A stretch of 64,000 nt of DNA from Corynebacterium pseudotuberculosis (GCF_002155265.1 NZ_CP021251.1:496001-560000); one strand, 5' to 3'. Positions 36,600-46,524 are shown, counted from the first letter of the stretch. Made by a program: numbers and translations. Notes: a model not told the origin generated them from the sequence alone.

Positions 36600-37277
36600 A
36601 TGCCCCAGAAGATTCTTGTCGTTGATGATGATCCAGCCATCTCTGAGATGCTGACAATCGTGCTGGAAGCTGAAGGTTTTAATACCGTAGCTGTCACCGA
36701 TGGTGCCTTAGCAGTAGAAACCTTTAATCGAGAAGAACCGGATCTTGTTCTTCTGGATCTTATGCTTCCAGGTATGAACGGTATCGATATTTGCCGTTTG
36801 ATCCGTCAGAACTCGACAGTGCCTATAGTGATGCTCACAGCTAAAACAGACACCGTTGACGTGGTGTTAGGGCTGGAAACGGGGGCGGATGATTACATCA
36901 CTAAGCCTTTCAAGCCCAAGGAACTCATTGCGCGGCTGCGGGCGCGGCTGCGCCGTACAGATGACGCACCCGCGGATGTCATCGAGATCAGCGATCTTGC
37001 CATCGACGTCCCCGGCCATGTGGTCAGCCGCGGGCGAGAGGTTATCCAGCTCACCCCGTTGGAGTTTGATTTGCTTCTTGAGCTAGCAAGTAAGCCCGGC
37101 CAGGTATTTACTCGGGAAGAATTACTGCAAAAGGTATGGGGATACCGGAACGCGTCGGATACCCGATTAGTCAATGTCCACGTGCAGCGGTTGCGTGCAA
37201 AAATTGAGAAGGATCCGGAGAACCCCCAGATCGTGCTCACTGTCCGAGGCGTCGGATACAAGACCGGGCAGGAGTAA
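36600..37277 (+). CDS. mtrA: Response regulator MtrA
   Basis: OmpR-type regulator of about 225 residues controlling cell-wall and osmoprotection genes. The receiver domain has the acidic pocket VVDDDP and phosphoacceptor Asp53 in LLDLMLPGM. The C-terminal winged helix ends LVNVHVQRLRAKIEKDPENPQIVLTVRGVGYKTG. The ATG at 36600 gives the N-terminus PQKILVVDDD seen in homologues; seven upstream codons are excluded because the shorter form follows the AGGCAG/AAGGA region. It is followed directly by mtrB. Confidence 0.95.
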   Translation: MPQKILVVDDDPAISEMLTIVLEAEGFNTVAVTDGALAVETFNREEPDLVLLDLMLPGMNGIDICRLIRQNSTVPIVMLTAKTDTVDVVLGLETGADDYITKPFKPKELIARLRARLRRTDDAPADVIEISDLAIDVPGHVVSRGREVIQLTPLEFDLLLELASKPGQVFTREELLQKVWGYRNASDTRLVNVHVQRLRAKIEKDPENPQIVLTVRGVGYKTGQE

Positions 37278-37282
37278 GTTTT

Positions 37283-38965
37283 ATTTCTGCATACGGCCTG
37301 AAACAGCTGCGACATCGCTTTGTCGAGCTGTGGCGCACCTCGCTTCAATTCAAGGTTCTCGGATCTATCTTTGCGGCATCGCTGGTAGTCATGATGATCT
37401 TGGCCTTTGTCCTGGTTAGCTTTGTTACCCAGCGGTTAATCAATACCAAGTTGGATATTGCAAACTCGGAGATCGACCGTGCGCGTGTGTCTGTGGAACA
37501 ACAAATTAAGGCCACAGGTGCTTCCAGCAGTATGCAGGTTCGTCTAAATTCTGCCCGTGCCGCCCTTGTAAACAAGGTGGCATCGGCAGAAGACCAAGCA
37601 GTATATGAGCCAGTCATTCTGGTGAACAACCCCGATGGTTCTGTGATCGCGTCGCCGGAGGGATATCGCATCCCAGAACGGCTTCGGAGCTTTGTGGATC
37701 AACGGCAAGTTTCCTATCAATTTGCCACCATTGACCGCGCCAACGGTACAACCTATAAGGCGCTTATCATCGGGACCCCGACAAACTCCGATATTCCTAA
37801 CACACAAGTCTATTTAGTGATGTCTATGGAATCTGACGAGGCAACTCTAGCGCTGTTGCGCGGTCTGTTTTCCGGGGCAGCCATTGTCCTTGTGGTGTTG
37901 CTCGTGGGGATCACCTGGTTGCTTACTCAACAGGTGATCACGCCGGTGCGTTCTGCAAGCCGCATCGCGGAACGCTTTAGCTCAGGACATTTGAGAGAGC
38001 GCATGGTGGTCGATGGGGAAGACGAGATGGCGCGTCTGGCAATGAGCTTTAATTCCATGGCCGAGTCCTTGTCTAAGCAAATTGCGCAGTTGGAAGAATA
38101 TGGAAATTTACAGCGCCAGTTCACCTCGGACGTCTCCCACGAGCTAAGAACCCCGCTTACCACGGTCCGCATGGCCGCAGACATGATCGCGGACGGTTCT
38201 GAGGATCTCTCACCTGGCGTGAAGCGAGCCTCTGAGCTCATGGTGAGAGAACTCGATCGCTTTGAGGCACTATTGGCTGATCTCCTAGAGATTTCTCGTC
38301 ATGACGCCGGTGTTGCGGACCTTGCAGAGAACAATCTTGATATCCGCGCGTGTATCAATGCAGCATGGCAACAAGTCGAGCATCTTGCGCAAGAGCTGGG
38401 GATTGAAGTGCGCTTTGATATCCCCGCCGAACCCGTAAACCTGGTGGGTGATTCACGCAGGATAGAGCGGGTGCTGCGTAATCTTTTGGCCAATGCCATT
38501 GATCATGCCAATGGAAAGCCTGTGGACGTCCACTGTGCAGTCACGGAAGACGCCGTGGCCGTGGCCGTGGTGGACCATGGCGTAGGCCTTAAACCAGGGC
38601 AGGAGGAGCTGGTATTTAACCGGTTCTGGCGCGCCGATCCATCTCGAGTTCGTCATTCTGGAGGCACTGGGCTGGGGCTGGCAATTTCCCGTGAAGACGC
38701 AGTCCTACACGGTGGAACGCTAGCAGCAGCGGGTGTCTTGGGGCATGGAACCATGTTTTTGCTTACGCTGCCGCTTATTCCGCGCTCCGATATTACGACT
38801 ACTCCCATTGAACTCGTAGCTCCGGGCTTTTCGACGCCCGAAGGGTTGGAAGCATCCGGCGACGCTGTGCTGACTGTGGAGGAAGGGCTCGCGGAAAAAT
38901 CGCTCGGCCAGGATGCCCATCAAAAAGAAGACACCGAGGAAAGGCTAGGGAAGCAGAATGGCTAG
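37283..38965 (+). CDS. mtrB: Sensor histidine kinase MtrB, apparent ATT start
   Basis: Membrane histidine kinase of MtrA, about 560 residues. Helix one is near residues 28-50, an external domain follows, helix two (LFSGAAIVLVVLLVGITWLL) lies near residue 200, then HAMP, the H-box SDVSHELRTPL with His286, the N-box NLLANAIDHA and the G-box GGTGLGLAI. The first ATG in frame (37391) would start inside helix one, yet the frame stays open upstream with a plausible basic cytoplasmic lead (GLKQLRHRFVELWRTSLQFKVLG). The only start-like codon with a ribosome-binding site is ATT at 37283, eight bases after AGGAG. The exact start is inference. Confidence 0.85.
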   Translation: MSAYGLKQLRHRFVELWRTSLQFKVLGSIFAASLVVMMILAFVLVSFVTQRLINTKLDIANSEIDRARVSVEQQIKATGASSSMQVRLNSARAALVNKVASAEDQAVYEPVILVNNPDGSVIASPEGYRIPERLRSFVDQRQVSYQFATIDRANGTTYKALIIGTPTNSDIPNTQVYLVMSMESDEATLALLRGLFSGAAIVLVVLLVGITWLLTQQVITPVRSASRIAERFSSGHLRERMVVDGEDEMARLAMSFNSMAESLSKQIAQLEEYGNLQRQFTSDVSHELRTPLTTVRMAADMIADGSEDLSPGVKRASELMVRELDRFEALLADLLEISRHDAGVADLAENNLDIRACINAAWQQVEHLAQELGIEVRFDIPAEPVNLVGDSRRIERVLRNLLANAIDHANGKPVDVHCAVTEDAVAVAVVDHGVGLKPGQEELVFNRFWRADPSRVRHSGGTGLGLAISREDAVLHGGTLAAAGVLGHGTMFLLTLPLIPRSDITTTPIELVAPGFSTPEGLEASGDAVLTVEEGLAEKSLGQDAHQKEDTEERLGKQNG

Positions 38966-40694
38966 AGTTGCTCGCTTAGGGCTGGCGATTGGACTCGTCG
39001 GTGTTCTCGTGAGTGCTTGCACAACCCTGCCTAGTAGCTCAGACCCGCAGGCCATCCGAGGCTTTGATGTGAGTTCCTCTACTGAGCAACAAGCGCCGAT
39101 CGCAGGCCAAGAGCCCGACTTGTTGTTGCGTGATTTCTATGAGGCAAATACGAACCCCTCGCAACGCTATAAACATGCAAGAGGGTATTTGACCGATGCT
39201 GCCTCTGAGCGATGGTCACCGGGCACAAGCGTATTAGTGCTGGACGGGATTGACATTAACTCATCGGCGAATAGTTCGGCCTCGCGCCGGGTATTTGATG
39301 TGCGTGGAAACATTGTGGGGTCGCTTGAAGAGGGGGGATCGTATGTGTCCAAGAATGAGAGCTATAGCACCACTATCACTTTGGAAAGGGTTAATTCTGA
39401 GTGGCGGATAGCTGAGCTCCCTGACCAGATTGTGGTACAGCGCAATGAGCTGTGGAATCACTATGACCCAAAGCAGTTGTATTTCTTTGATACGAGTGGG
39501 TCGACGCTAGTAGCGGATCGACGCTGGGTGTTCAAGGACTCGAGCGCCTCGCGCAATAGCGTGGAGAGCGCACTGATCACCCTGATGGTCGGCGGTCCGT
39601 CGCGCAATCTTACTCCTGGCGTGGTTAATGAGGTGCCTTCTGGTGCATCATTTGCCGGTTTGAGTAACGGCTTTTATCAATTCACCGGTATGTCTGGCTT
39701 GGGACAAGATGAGATACGTCGGATTTCCGCTCAATTTGTGTGGACACTTGCGCTCTCTGGTTCTGCGGGGCCCTTTAAGTTTGCTTTTGACGGAGTCCCT
39801 ATCAAATCTGAACGCCGCGATAGTGAAGAGCTCACCGTAGATGATTTTGCAGAGTATAACCCGCAGGCAGGGGCATCTGTGTCCACGGAGATCTATGCGC
39901 TGACTAACGGTAGTTTACGTAGCGTTGTAGGCGGACAGGCAGCGCCTGTGGCTGGCTCCTATGGAGCGGTGCACGATATTGAATCAGTAGCTATCTCTAA
40001 TAAAGATAAGGTGACTGCGGCGGTTCGCGCGGTGGGCAGCGGGGATAAGAAAAAATCTAGCTTGCTGCTTGGCACCGTGGGCGGAAATTATTCTGAGGTT
40101 TTGTCGGCTAAAACGATGACTAAACCGACATTTGAGCCCGGGGCGTCGTCGTTATGGACAGTACAAGACGGCCGTAAGATTATTCGTCTTGCGCGTTCTT
40201 CCTCAGGCGGGGACATTGTGGAAACCGAAGTATCCATGGACGGGCTTGCGGAGTCAGCAAGCGGCATATCAATGCTGCAGCTCTCTCGTAGTGGCGTACG
40301 CGCTGCAATGATTATCGGCGGACGCGTGTATATCGGCATTGTGTCGCGCCCTAACGCCGGAGAACGCAGGATCACTAATATTCATGAAGTCATGCCAGCG
40401 ATCCAAGATACGGCAGTATCCCTTGACTGGGACAGCAATGGCTCTTTGATCGTGGGAACGTCGAGTTCTGAGGCCCCGGTGTGGGTCATCGCGCAAGATG
40501 GTTCTATTGCAACCAAGCTTTCCGCCGGAAATATTGTCGCACCTGTTGTTTCAGTTGCGTCGAATTCCTCGACTCGGTACATCACCGATGCGCGCGTGGC
40601 CCTAGAACTTCCTAATTCTGATTCGGCTACGGTGTACTGGCGCGAGGTTCAGGGACTTGAAGGCGGGCGTTCAGTGATCGTGGTACCGCGCTAA
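38958..40694 (+). CDS. lpqB: Lipoprotein LpqB, partner of MtrAB
   Basis: Secreted lipoprotein of 578 residues that in mycobacteria binds the external domain of MtrB and modulates its activity. The signal peptide ends in the lipobox LVSAC at residue 21. It is followed by a GerMN-like region (about residues 190-290) and a beta-propeller C-terminal half. The ATG overlaps the last eight bases of mtrB, so the three genes form one coupled operon, mtrA-mtrB-lpqB. Confidence 0.93.
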   Translation: MARVARLGLAIGLVGVLVSACTTLPSSSDPQAIRGFDVSSSTEQQAPIAGQEPDLLLRDFYEANTNPSQRYKHARGYLTDAASERWSPGTSVLVLDGIDINSSANSSASRRVFDVRGNIVGSLEEGGSYVSKNESYSTTITLERVNSEWRIAELPDQIVVQRNELWNHYDPKQLYFFDTSGSTLVADRRWVFKDSSASRNSVESALITLMVGGPSRNLTPGVVNEVPSGASFAGLSNGFYQFTGMSGLGQDEIRRISAQFVWTLALSGSAGPFKFAFDGVPIKSERRDSEELTVDDFAEYNPQAGASVSTEIYALTNGSLRSVVGGQAAPVAGSYGAVHDIESVAISNKDKVTAAVRAVGSGDKKKSSLLLGTVGGNYSEVLSAKTMTKPTFEPGASSLWTVQDGRKIIRLARSSSGGDIVETEVSMDGLAESASGISMLQLSRSGVRAAMIIGGRVYIGIVSRPNAGERRITNIHEVMPAIQDTAVSLDWDSNGSLIVGTSSSEAPVWVIAQDGSIATKLSAGNIVAPVVSVASNSSTRYITDARVALELPNSDSATVYWREVQGLEGGRSVIVVPR

Positions 40695-40712
40695 AACGTT
40701 AAGTCAGGGGGG

Positions 40713-41321
40713 ATGATGTGGGAATTTCTTTTTCCACAGGCTTGCATGGGGTGCGGAAAACCTGGGCTCCGGATGTGCGAGGAGTGCAAAGAAGAGTGGT
40801 CGCGTGCTCCGCAGCGGGTGACTACTCTCACCGATCCGCACGTGCCTGTGTGGTCTTTAGGCGAGTTTGGCGGGGTGCGGCGAAGAACGATCATCAATTT
40901 CAAAGAGCGCGGACGTACAGATGCGGTGCGTTATCTCGGACCGGTGGTGGCCGCAGCAGTTGAGCATCTTGCGGCTTTAGGCGAAGTGGAAGAGGACATT
41001 GTGCTGCTTCCTGCGCCAACTCGTATGCGGGCTGCGCAACAACGCGGTGGTGACCCGGTTGAATTAATGTGCCGGGCTAGTGGCCTGCGCACGGAGCGGG
41101 TTTTATGGCATAGACCGTCTGTGGCGGATTCTGTGGGATTAGATGTTTCTCAGCGTAGGAGCAATCTTTCTGGAAACGTTTTTCTGACCGGGGTCCCCTC
41201 GTGTGCGGTGCTTATTGTTGACGATGTGATCACAACGGGCGCTACCCTTGCAGAGTCTGTAGCGGTTTTGACCAGCGCAAATGTAAAAATTAGGGGAGCC
41301 TTGGGACTTTCGAATGTGTAG
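40713..41321 (+). CDS. ComF-family phosphoribosyltransferase-like protein
   Basis: A 202-residue protein with an N-terminal zinc-knuckle (CMGCGKPGLRMCEEC) and a C-terminal PRTase fold whose PRPP loop reads VLIVDDVITTGATL. Family members are linked to DNA uptake in some bacteria; the role in corynebacteria is unknown. ATGs at 40713 and 40716 both follow an AGGGGGG run. It lies 18 bp after lpqB and is probably in the same operon, as in mycobacteria (Rv3242c type). Confidence 0.87.
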   Translation: MMWEFLFPQACMGCGKPGLRMCEECKEEWSRAPQRVTTLTDPHVPVWSLGEFGGVRRRTIINFKERGRTDAVRYLGPVVAAAVEHLAALGEVEEDIVLLPAPTRMRAAQQRGGDPVELMCRASGLRTERVLWHRPSVADSVGLDVSQRRSNLSGNVFLTGVPSCAVLIVDDVITTGATLAESVAVLTSANVKIRGALGLSNV

Positions 41322-41458
41322 TAGGACAAAACCGGTGGCAAAATGGTTATGACCAGATGTACTCTGGTTCTTGGAAGTTGAAACCCGCCGATATAAGGGA
41401 AAGCTGAGTAATCCCACTCATCAAGAACCGGGCGGCTGATACAGGAAGGTACGTGATT

Positions 41459-42121
41459 ATGACCACGCCTACTGGAAACAACGAGACTCTGAGCCCTGAC
41501 GTCCAGGTTTCGATCACTGGCCGCAATGTTGAAGTTCCGGAGCACTTTGCGGAACGCGTTAATACTAAGCTCGCTAAAATAGCTCGTCTTGATCCAACAC
41601 TCACCTTCTTCCACGTCGAACTGCAGCACGAGCCTAATCCGCGTCGTGCTGAGCAGTCTGATCGTATCCAGATCACGGCTACCGGCAAGGGACATATTGC
41701 TCGGGCTGAGGCTAAAGAAGATAGCTTTTATGCAGCTCTGGAGACGGCGCTGGCTCGGATGGAGCGTTCCCTGCGTAAGGTGAAGGCCCGTCGTTCCATC
41801 TCCCTATCCGGACACCGTGCTCCTAAGGGGGCTGGCGAGACCGCTGCTGAATTGGTGCATGAAGCAGAAACGGCTCGCGCTGATTCTCAGTACGATCACG
41901 ATCCTTATGCGGACTCCGTAGAGGAAGTGCTGCCAGGCCGGGTCGTTCGTCACAAGGAACACCCATCCACCCCGATGAGTGTCGACGATGCCCTTTCTGA
42001 GATGGAACTTGTGGGACATGATTTCTACATGTTTGTTAATGAAGAGACAGGGCGTCCGTCGGTTGTGTATCGTCGCCACGCTTTTGATTATGGTCTTATC
42101 TCCTTGGCAAAAGAGGACTAA
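41459..42121 (+). CDS. hpf: Long-form ribosome hibernation promoting factor
   Basis: Dimerises or silences 70S ribosomes in stationary phase. The protein of about 220 residues has an N-terminal S30AE domain (VSITGRNVEVPEHFAERVNTKL) and a C-terminal HPF-tail domain (MSVDDALSEMELVGHDFYMFVN...VVYRRHAFDYGLI), joined by an acidic linker. The ATG at 41459 follows AGGAAGG after nine bases; a GTG two codons upstream is too close to it. Long-form HPF next to comF and secA1 is the usual order. Confidence 0.93.
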   Translation: MTTPTGNNETLSPDVQVSITGRNVEVPEHFAERVNTKLAKIARLDPTLTFFHVELQHEPNPRRAEQSDRIQITATGKGHIARAEAKEDSFYAALETALARMERSLRKVKARRSISLSGHRAPKGAGETAAELVHEAETARADSQYDHDPYADSVEEVLPGRVVRHKEHPSTPMSVDDALSEMELVGHDFYMFVNEETGRPSVVYRRHAFDYGLISLAKED

Positions 42122-42154
42122 ACCTTAACTTTTTCTGTGGAAACGAGATGACCT

Positions 42155-42196
42155 AGAACCCGGATTCCTCCAATAAAGGTGATCCGGGTTCTTTAA
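42155..42196 (+). terminator. Intrinsic terminator of hpf
   Basis: AGAACCCGGAT and ATCCGGGTTCT form a perfect 11-bp stem with a 16-base loop, followed by TTTAATTTG. Confidence 0.85.
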
Positions 42197-42275
42197 TTTG
42201 TTTCGCCTGTGATTACAATGGCGAAGTTAAAGCTATAAACCACATACTTAAAACATTTCTAAGGACTTAGTGCAC

Positions 42276-44819
42276 GTGTTTGGACTTTCCAAGATGCTCC
42301 GCGTTGGCGAGGGGCGCGCTGTTAAGCGGCTGAAGAAAATCGCTGAAGATGTTATCGATCTCGAGCCTCAGTTTTCTGAGCTCTCCGACGACGAGCTCAA
42401 GGCAAAGACTAAAGAATTCCAGGATCGAATCGCTGCGGGAGAAACCGTTGATGACCTCCTGCTAGAGGCGTTTGCCGTTGCGAGAGAAGCGTCGTGGCGT
42501 GTTCTTGGACAGAAGCACTATTTAGTTCAGGTTATGGGTGGCGCGGCATTGCACTTTGGCAACGTTGCTGAGATGCGTACCGGTGAGGGCAAGACTCTTA
42601 CATGTGTGCTCCCTGCGTATCTGAATGCTTTGGAAGGCAAGGGCGTTCACGTTGTTACGGTGAACGATTACTTGGCCAAGCGCGACGCCGAGTGGATGGG
42701 GCGTGTGCATAGGTGGCTGGGCCTTGAAGTCGGCGTCATTCTGGCCAATATGCAGCCTACTGAGCGTCGTGCGGCTTATAACGCAGATATTACGTACGGC
42801 ACAAACAATGAGCTGGGTTTTGATTATCTTCGCGATAATATGGTGCGCTCGCTCGATGAACTGGTGCAACGTGGACACCATTACGCGATCGTGGACGAGG
42901 TCGACTCCATCCTTATTGATGAAGCCCGTACCCCCCTTATTATTTCCGGTCCGGTCGATGGCTCTTCGCAGTGGTACAGCGTCTTTGCCCAGATCACTCC
43001 GCGACTGACTCGTGACATTCACTTTGAGGTGGATGAGCGCAAGCGCACCGTGGGCATCAAAGAAGAAGGCGTGGCGTATGTCGAGGACCAGCTGGGAATC
43101 GAGAACCTTTACGCGCCTGAGCACTCACAGCTGGTGAGCTACCTCAACAACGCTATTAAGGCGCAGGAACTGTTTACTCGCGATAAGGACTATATTGTTC
43201 GCAATGGCGAGGTTCTTATCGTGGATGACTTCACCGGTCGTGTCTTGGACGGGCGTCGGTATAACGAGGGCATGCACCAGGCCATTGAGGCCAAAGAAAA
43301 TGTGGAGATCAAAAACGAGAACCAAACCCTCGCTACGATCACTTTGCAGAACTACTTCCGCCTATATGACAAGCTCGCGGGAATGACGGGTACTGCGGAG
43401 ACGGAAGCCTCTGAGCTGCACCAGATTTATAAGCTCGATGTTATTCCGATTCCAACCAACCGCGATAATCAGCGTGAAGACATGACAGACCTGGTTTATA
43501 AGACCCAGGAAGCCAAGTTTGCTGCCGTTGTGGACGACATCGCAGAACGAGTGGCTAAGGGACAACCAGTGCTTGTGGGTACCACGTCCGTGGAGCGCTC
43601 TGAGTATCTTTCCCGGCTGTTGCAACGCCGTGGCGTGAAGCATAGCGTGCTTAACGCTAAGTTCCACGAGCAGGAGGCTCAGATCGTGGCACAAGCCGGA
43701 CTCCCCGGCGCTGTTACGGTGGCTACCAACATGGCCGGACGTGGAACGGACATCGTGCTGGGCGGCAACCCAGATATCATCGCAGATATCAACTTGCGTG
43801 AGCGCGGACTCGATCCCGTGGAGACTCCAGAAGAGTACGAGGCCGCATGGGATGAAGAGCTAGCTAAGGTGAAAAACCGCGGTGAGCGATTGGCCGAAGA
43901 AGTTCGGAAAGCCGGTGGCCTCTATGTCCTAGGGACAGAGCGCCATGAGTCTCGGCGTATCGATAACCAGCTGCGTGGACGTGCGGGCCGTCAGGGCGAC
44001 CCCGGTACCACCCGTTTTTATCTGTCAATGCGCGATGAGCTGATGGTTCGGTTTGTTGGGCAGTCGATGGAAAACATGATGAATCGTCTCAACGTCCCAG
44101 ATGACGTGCCTATTGAGGCCAAAATGGTTACCAACTCCATCAAGGGTGCTCAGGCATCCGTGGAGAATCAGAACTTTGAGATGCGCAAGAACGTCTTAAA
44201 GTATGACGAGGTCATGAATGAGCAGCGCAAGGTCATCTATAGCGAGCGTCGTGAGATTCTTGAGTCTGCAGACATCGCTGAAAATATCCAAAAGATGATC
44301 GACGACACCATTGGGGCCTACGTTGATGGCGCAACCGCCAATGGCTACGTTGAAGACTGGGATCTTGACGCTCTATGGAACGCACTTGAGTCCCTTTATG
44401 GCCCTTCCATGCAGGCACAGGAGCTTATCGACGGCACCGAGTACGGCTCGGCAGGCGAGCTATCTGAGTCAGACTTGCGTGCTGCGGTTCTTGAAGACGC
44501 ACACAAGCAGTACGCCGAGCTGGAGGAGAACGTTTCTGCTATCGGTGGAGAGGCACAGATGCGCAATATCGAGCGCATGGTGATTCTTCCCGTTATTGAT
44601 CAGAAGTGGCGCGAGCACCTTTATGAGATGGACTATCTCAAAGAAGGCATCGGCTTGCGCGCTATGGCGCAGCGTGATCCCTTGGTGGAATACCAAAAAG
44701 AGGGCGGCGATATGTTCAACGCCATGAAAGATGGAATCAAGGAAGAGACTGTGCGCCAGCTCTTCCTGCTACGTAAACAGTTCCAGGCCCCAGCGGTGGA
44801 CGAAACCGTAGAGGCTTAA
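42276..44819 (+). CDS. secA: Preprotein translocase ATPase SecA1
   Basis: Motor of Sec protein export, about 847 residues. Walker A is MRTGEGKT near residue 105, Walker B and DEAD-like region [16 protein letters not shown], and [15 protein letters not shown] is the second motor domain. The helical scaffold and HSD ([30 protein letters not shown]) are complete. The end lacks the zinc-binding CxC tail, as is usual for actinobacterial SecA1. The start MFGLSK (GTG 42276) agrees with the family; a GTG two codons earlier is only four bases from AAGGA. Confidence 0.96.
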   Translation: MFGLSKMLRVGEGRAVKRLKKIAEDVIDLEPQFSELSDDELKAKTKEFQDRIAAGETVDDLLLEAFAVAREASWRVLGQKHYLVQVMGGAALHFGNVAEMRTGEGKTLTCVLPAYLNALEGKGVHVVTVNDYLAKRDAEWMGRVHRWLGLEVGVILANMQPTERRAAYNADITYGTNNELGFDYLRDNMVRSLDELVQRGHHYAIVDEVDSILIDEARTPLIISGPVDGSSQWYSVFAQITPRLTRDIHFEVDERKRTVGIKEEGVAYVEDQLGIENLYAPEHSQLVSYLNNAIKAQELFTRDKDYIVRNGEVLIVDDFTGRVLDGRRYNEGMHQAIEAKENVEIKNENQTLATITLQNYFRLYDKLAGMTGTAETEASELHQIYKLDVIPIPTNRDNQREDMTDLVYKTQEAKFAAVVDDIAERVAKGQPVLVGTTSVERSEYLSRLLQRRGVKHSVLNAKFHEQEAQIVAQAGLPGAVTVATNMAGRGTDIVLGGNPDIIADINLRERGLDPVETPEEYEAAWDEELAKVKNRGERLAEEVRKAGGLYVLGTERHESRRIDNQLRGRAGRQGDPGTTRFYLSMRDELMVRFVGQSMENMMNRLNVPDDVPIEAKMVTNSIKGAQASVENQNFEMRKNVLKYDEVMNEQRKVIYSERREILESADIAENIQKMIDDTIGAYVDGATANGYVEDWDLDALWNALESLYGPSMQAQELIDGTEYGSAGELSESDLRAAVLEDAHKQYAELEENVSAIGGEAQMRNIERMVILPVIDQKWREHLYEMDYLKEGIGLRAMAQRDPLVEYQKEGGDMFNAMKDGIKEETVRQLFLLRKQFQAPAVDETVEA

Positions 44820-44831
44820 TAAAAACCCGCT

Positions 44832-45263
44832 CTAGATAACCCGCAGGCTTCGCATTCGCAGTCTGCGGGTTGTTTCGTCGAGAGGCAAAAACTGGGCGAG
44901 GTAGCCGATGTGCTTGTTGTTGATGTTGGCGGAGCCGAGGGCGTCGATAAGCTGTCCGCGTGGGCGCAGGTGTAGCGCTTCCATGACGATGCGCCCGCGT
45001 ACAGCTGGCATTGAACGACGTCGGGCGGCAATGAGCCGGTGTACTTGATCGCCGAATTGCTCGTGGCACAGCGGGGTGATGGAACGGATACCAAAAGCCG
45101 CATTCAATGCCATAAAAACCAGTGATTTGGATTCTTTGTACACGTAATCTGGCAATTGTAGGCGCTTAAAATCTGTGGGCGCATAAGAAGAACTGCTGGA
45201 TTGTGGTGTTGCATCGGCTGTGAATGTTTTGAGATAACTGAGTCCAGGAATCGGAACAAGCAT
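44832..45263 (-). CDS. Rv3235-family small protein
   Basis: A protein of about 143 residues whose C-terminal half (PAVRGRIVMEALHLRP..., ...GYLAQFLPLDETTRRLRMRSLRVI) fits the Rv3235-type family encoded near secA1 in Actinobacteria; function unknown. The N-terminal 35 residues are Ser/Thr-rich and unconserved. The ATG at 45263 is chosen because AAGGA lies eight bases upstream; the frame runs 34 codons further without one. The stop codon lies within the secA terminator region. Confidence 0.65.
   Translation of the reverse strand: MLVPIPGLSYLKTFTADATPQSSSSSYAPTDFKRLQLPDYVYKESKSLVFMALNAAFGIRSITPLCHEQFGDQVHRLIAARRRSMPAVRGRIVMEALHLRPRGQLIDALGSANINNKHIGYLAQFLPLDETTRRLRMRSLRVI
44838..44871. terminator. 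secA terminator embedded in a convergent gene
   Basis: AACCCGCAG and CTGCGGGTT form a 9-bp stem, then TGTTTCG. It lies inside the last codons of the minus-strand Rv3235-type gene. Confidence 0.65.
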
Positions 45264-45419
45264 GTAGATTTTCCTTAAGAGAACACGATTCCAAGGCAGG
45301 CTCTGTGTGTTTTGCAGCCAAAAAATACGCGTGGGCGTGCGTTTCCTCTGACTAATGTGAAACAATAACCAAGGTCAATTCTTTTTTCCAGAAATAATTA
45401 CGTGAGGTGTAGGCAAGCT

Positions 45420-45830
45420 GTGCGCGGCTTAATCGTCGATTATGTAGGTGTCCTTGATGGGCCGGTAGAAGACCAGCGACGCTGGCGCAATCTCTTGTCC
45501 GCTGCGCGGGCTAATGGGATTGGTACTGCGGTGCTGTCAAATGACCCCGGCGGCCCCGGCGCGGACCCTATTCGTGTGCTTCAGACGCAAGGAATCGTCG
45601 ATGCGGTCATCCTCAGTGGTGAGATCGGAGCGGAGAAACCCGAAGAGGCTGCTTTCCAAGCCGCTGCTGATGCAATTGGCTTGCCCATGCGCGACTGCGT
45701 GATGGTTGATGACTCGATCCTTAACGTTCGTGCAGCAGTAGAATGCGGTCTTGTTGGAGTTTTCTATCAGCAATTTGATCGCACCGTCGTTGAGCTTTCG
45801 GGGCTGTTTGGTCTAAGCGGTGACTTCTGA
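45420..45830 (+). CDS. HAD-like protein with incomplete motif I
   Basis: A protein of about 136 residues with a core HAD fold: motif I LIVDYVGVLDG, motif II TAVLSNDP, motif III lysine in EKPEEAAFQAA, and motif IV CVMVDDSILNVRAA. The usual DxD of motif I reads DYV, so the general acid is absent while the nucleophile Asp remains. No cap domain is visible. The GTG at 45420 has AGG six bases upstream; a GTG six codons earlier lacks a site. It overlaps the next gene by one base (TGATG). Substrate unknown. Confidence 0.78.
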   Translation: MRGLIVDYVGVLDGPVEDQRRWRNLLSAARANGIGTAVLSNDPGGPGADPIRVLQTQGIVDAVILSGEIGAEKPEEAAFQAAADAIGLPMRDCVMVDDSILNVRAAVECGLVGVFYQQFDRTVVELSGLFGLSGDF

Positions 45831-46336
45831 TGCGCGTCTATGTCCCTGCAACTTTTTCCCTGCTCAAAGAGTTGAGTGAGCAAGGGGAAATCTCTGCGCG
45901 CTCGGGCTATGGATTTGCGGTGACTCCTGCGCTTCGGGAATTTTATACGTCGGGCGATGAAGACGAGATAGCGCATTCGGCATTTGAGGATGCCGCTTTG
46001 GCTTCCATTAGGCTGCTTGCGGTCGGAGATGAAGAAAAATTCCCGTACCGTAGGGTCGTGATTTCTGCGGATATCGCGGATGAAAGCGTCTCTCTAGAGC
46101 CGGAACTAGGGGAGTCTGTGGTCAAACTGTCTCCGTCTTCTGTGTCTTTGGATTCGGTTGCCGCGATTCACGTAGACGTTCAGTCGTCTGAAGATGCTAC
46201 TGCTAAGGCCATCGAGGCTATTGATGAGGCAGATTTAGGCGTAGAGGATGCTGAGTTGATTGTGGGGGACGCACTGGATAATTTCCTTGCGTGGTATGAC
46301 CCCAGCGAGTTGGGTGCGCTGGTTGAGTTGCTCTAA
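45830..46336 (+). CDS. DUF6912-type protein
   Basis: A 168-residue soluble acidic protein, beginning RVYVPATFSLLKEL and with FAVTPALREFYTSGDEDEIAHSAFEDAA, matching a conserved actinobacterial family of unknown function (DUF6912 type). Translation is probably coupled to the HAD-like gene through the overlapping stop and start. A strong terminator follows. Confidence 0.72.
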   Translation: MRVYVPATFSLLKELSEQGEISARSGYGFAVTPALREFYTSGDEDEIAHSAFEDAALASIRLLAVGDEEKFPYRRVVISADIADESVSLEPELGESVVKLSPSSVSLDSVAAIHVDVQSSEDATAKAIEAIDEADLGVEDAELIVGDALDNFLAWYDPSELGALVELL

Positions 46337-46386
46337 CTTCTGAGAAAACCGCATTGTATCGAAGGATATAGCGGGTTTTTAGTTTT

Positions 46387-46434
46387 AAACCGTTGTGTCG
46401 GTCCCTAAAGGGGCTGTGCGCAACGGTTTTCTTT
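46387..46434 (+). terminator. Terminator after the DUF6912 gene
   Basis: AAACCGTTG and CAACGGTTT form a 9-bp stem, followed by TCTTTTG. A weaker hairpin with AAAACCGC and GCGGGTTTT lies just upstream (about 46344-46380). Confidence 0.75.
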
Positions 46435-46524
46435 TGTGCCGCTTTGTCTAGTGGACAATAAACCTACGGATGCGTAAGCTACTGCAAAGTAACTTTTATT
46501 AGGGAAACAATACGAGGTTTATCC

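Noticed and set aside
37278..37390. Frameshift explanation for the missing mtrB start
   Set aside because: The frame is open and codes for a plausible basic N-terminus joined to helix one. An ATT start with a good ribosome-binding site explains it without a frameshift.
42522..43124. 200-codon minus-strand frame inside secA
   Set aside because: It lies opposite a highly conserved part of SecA and lacks a ribosome-binding site and domain features.
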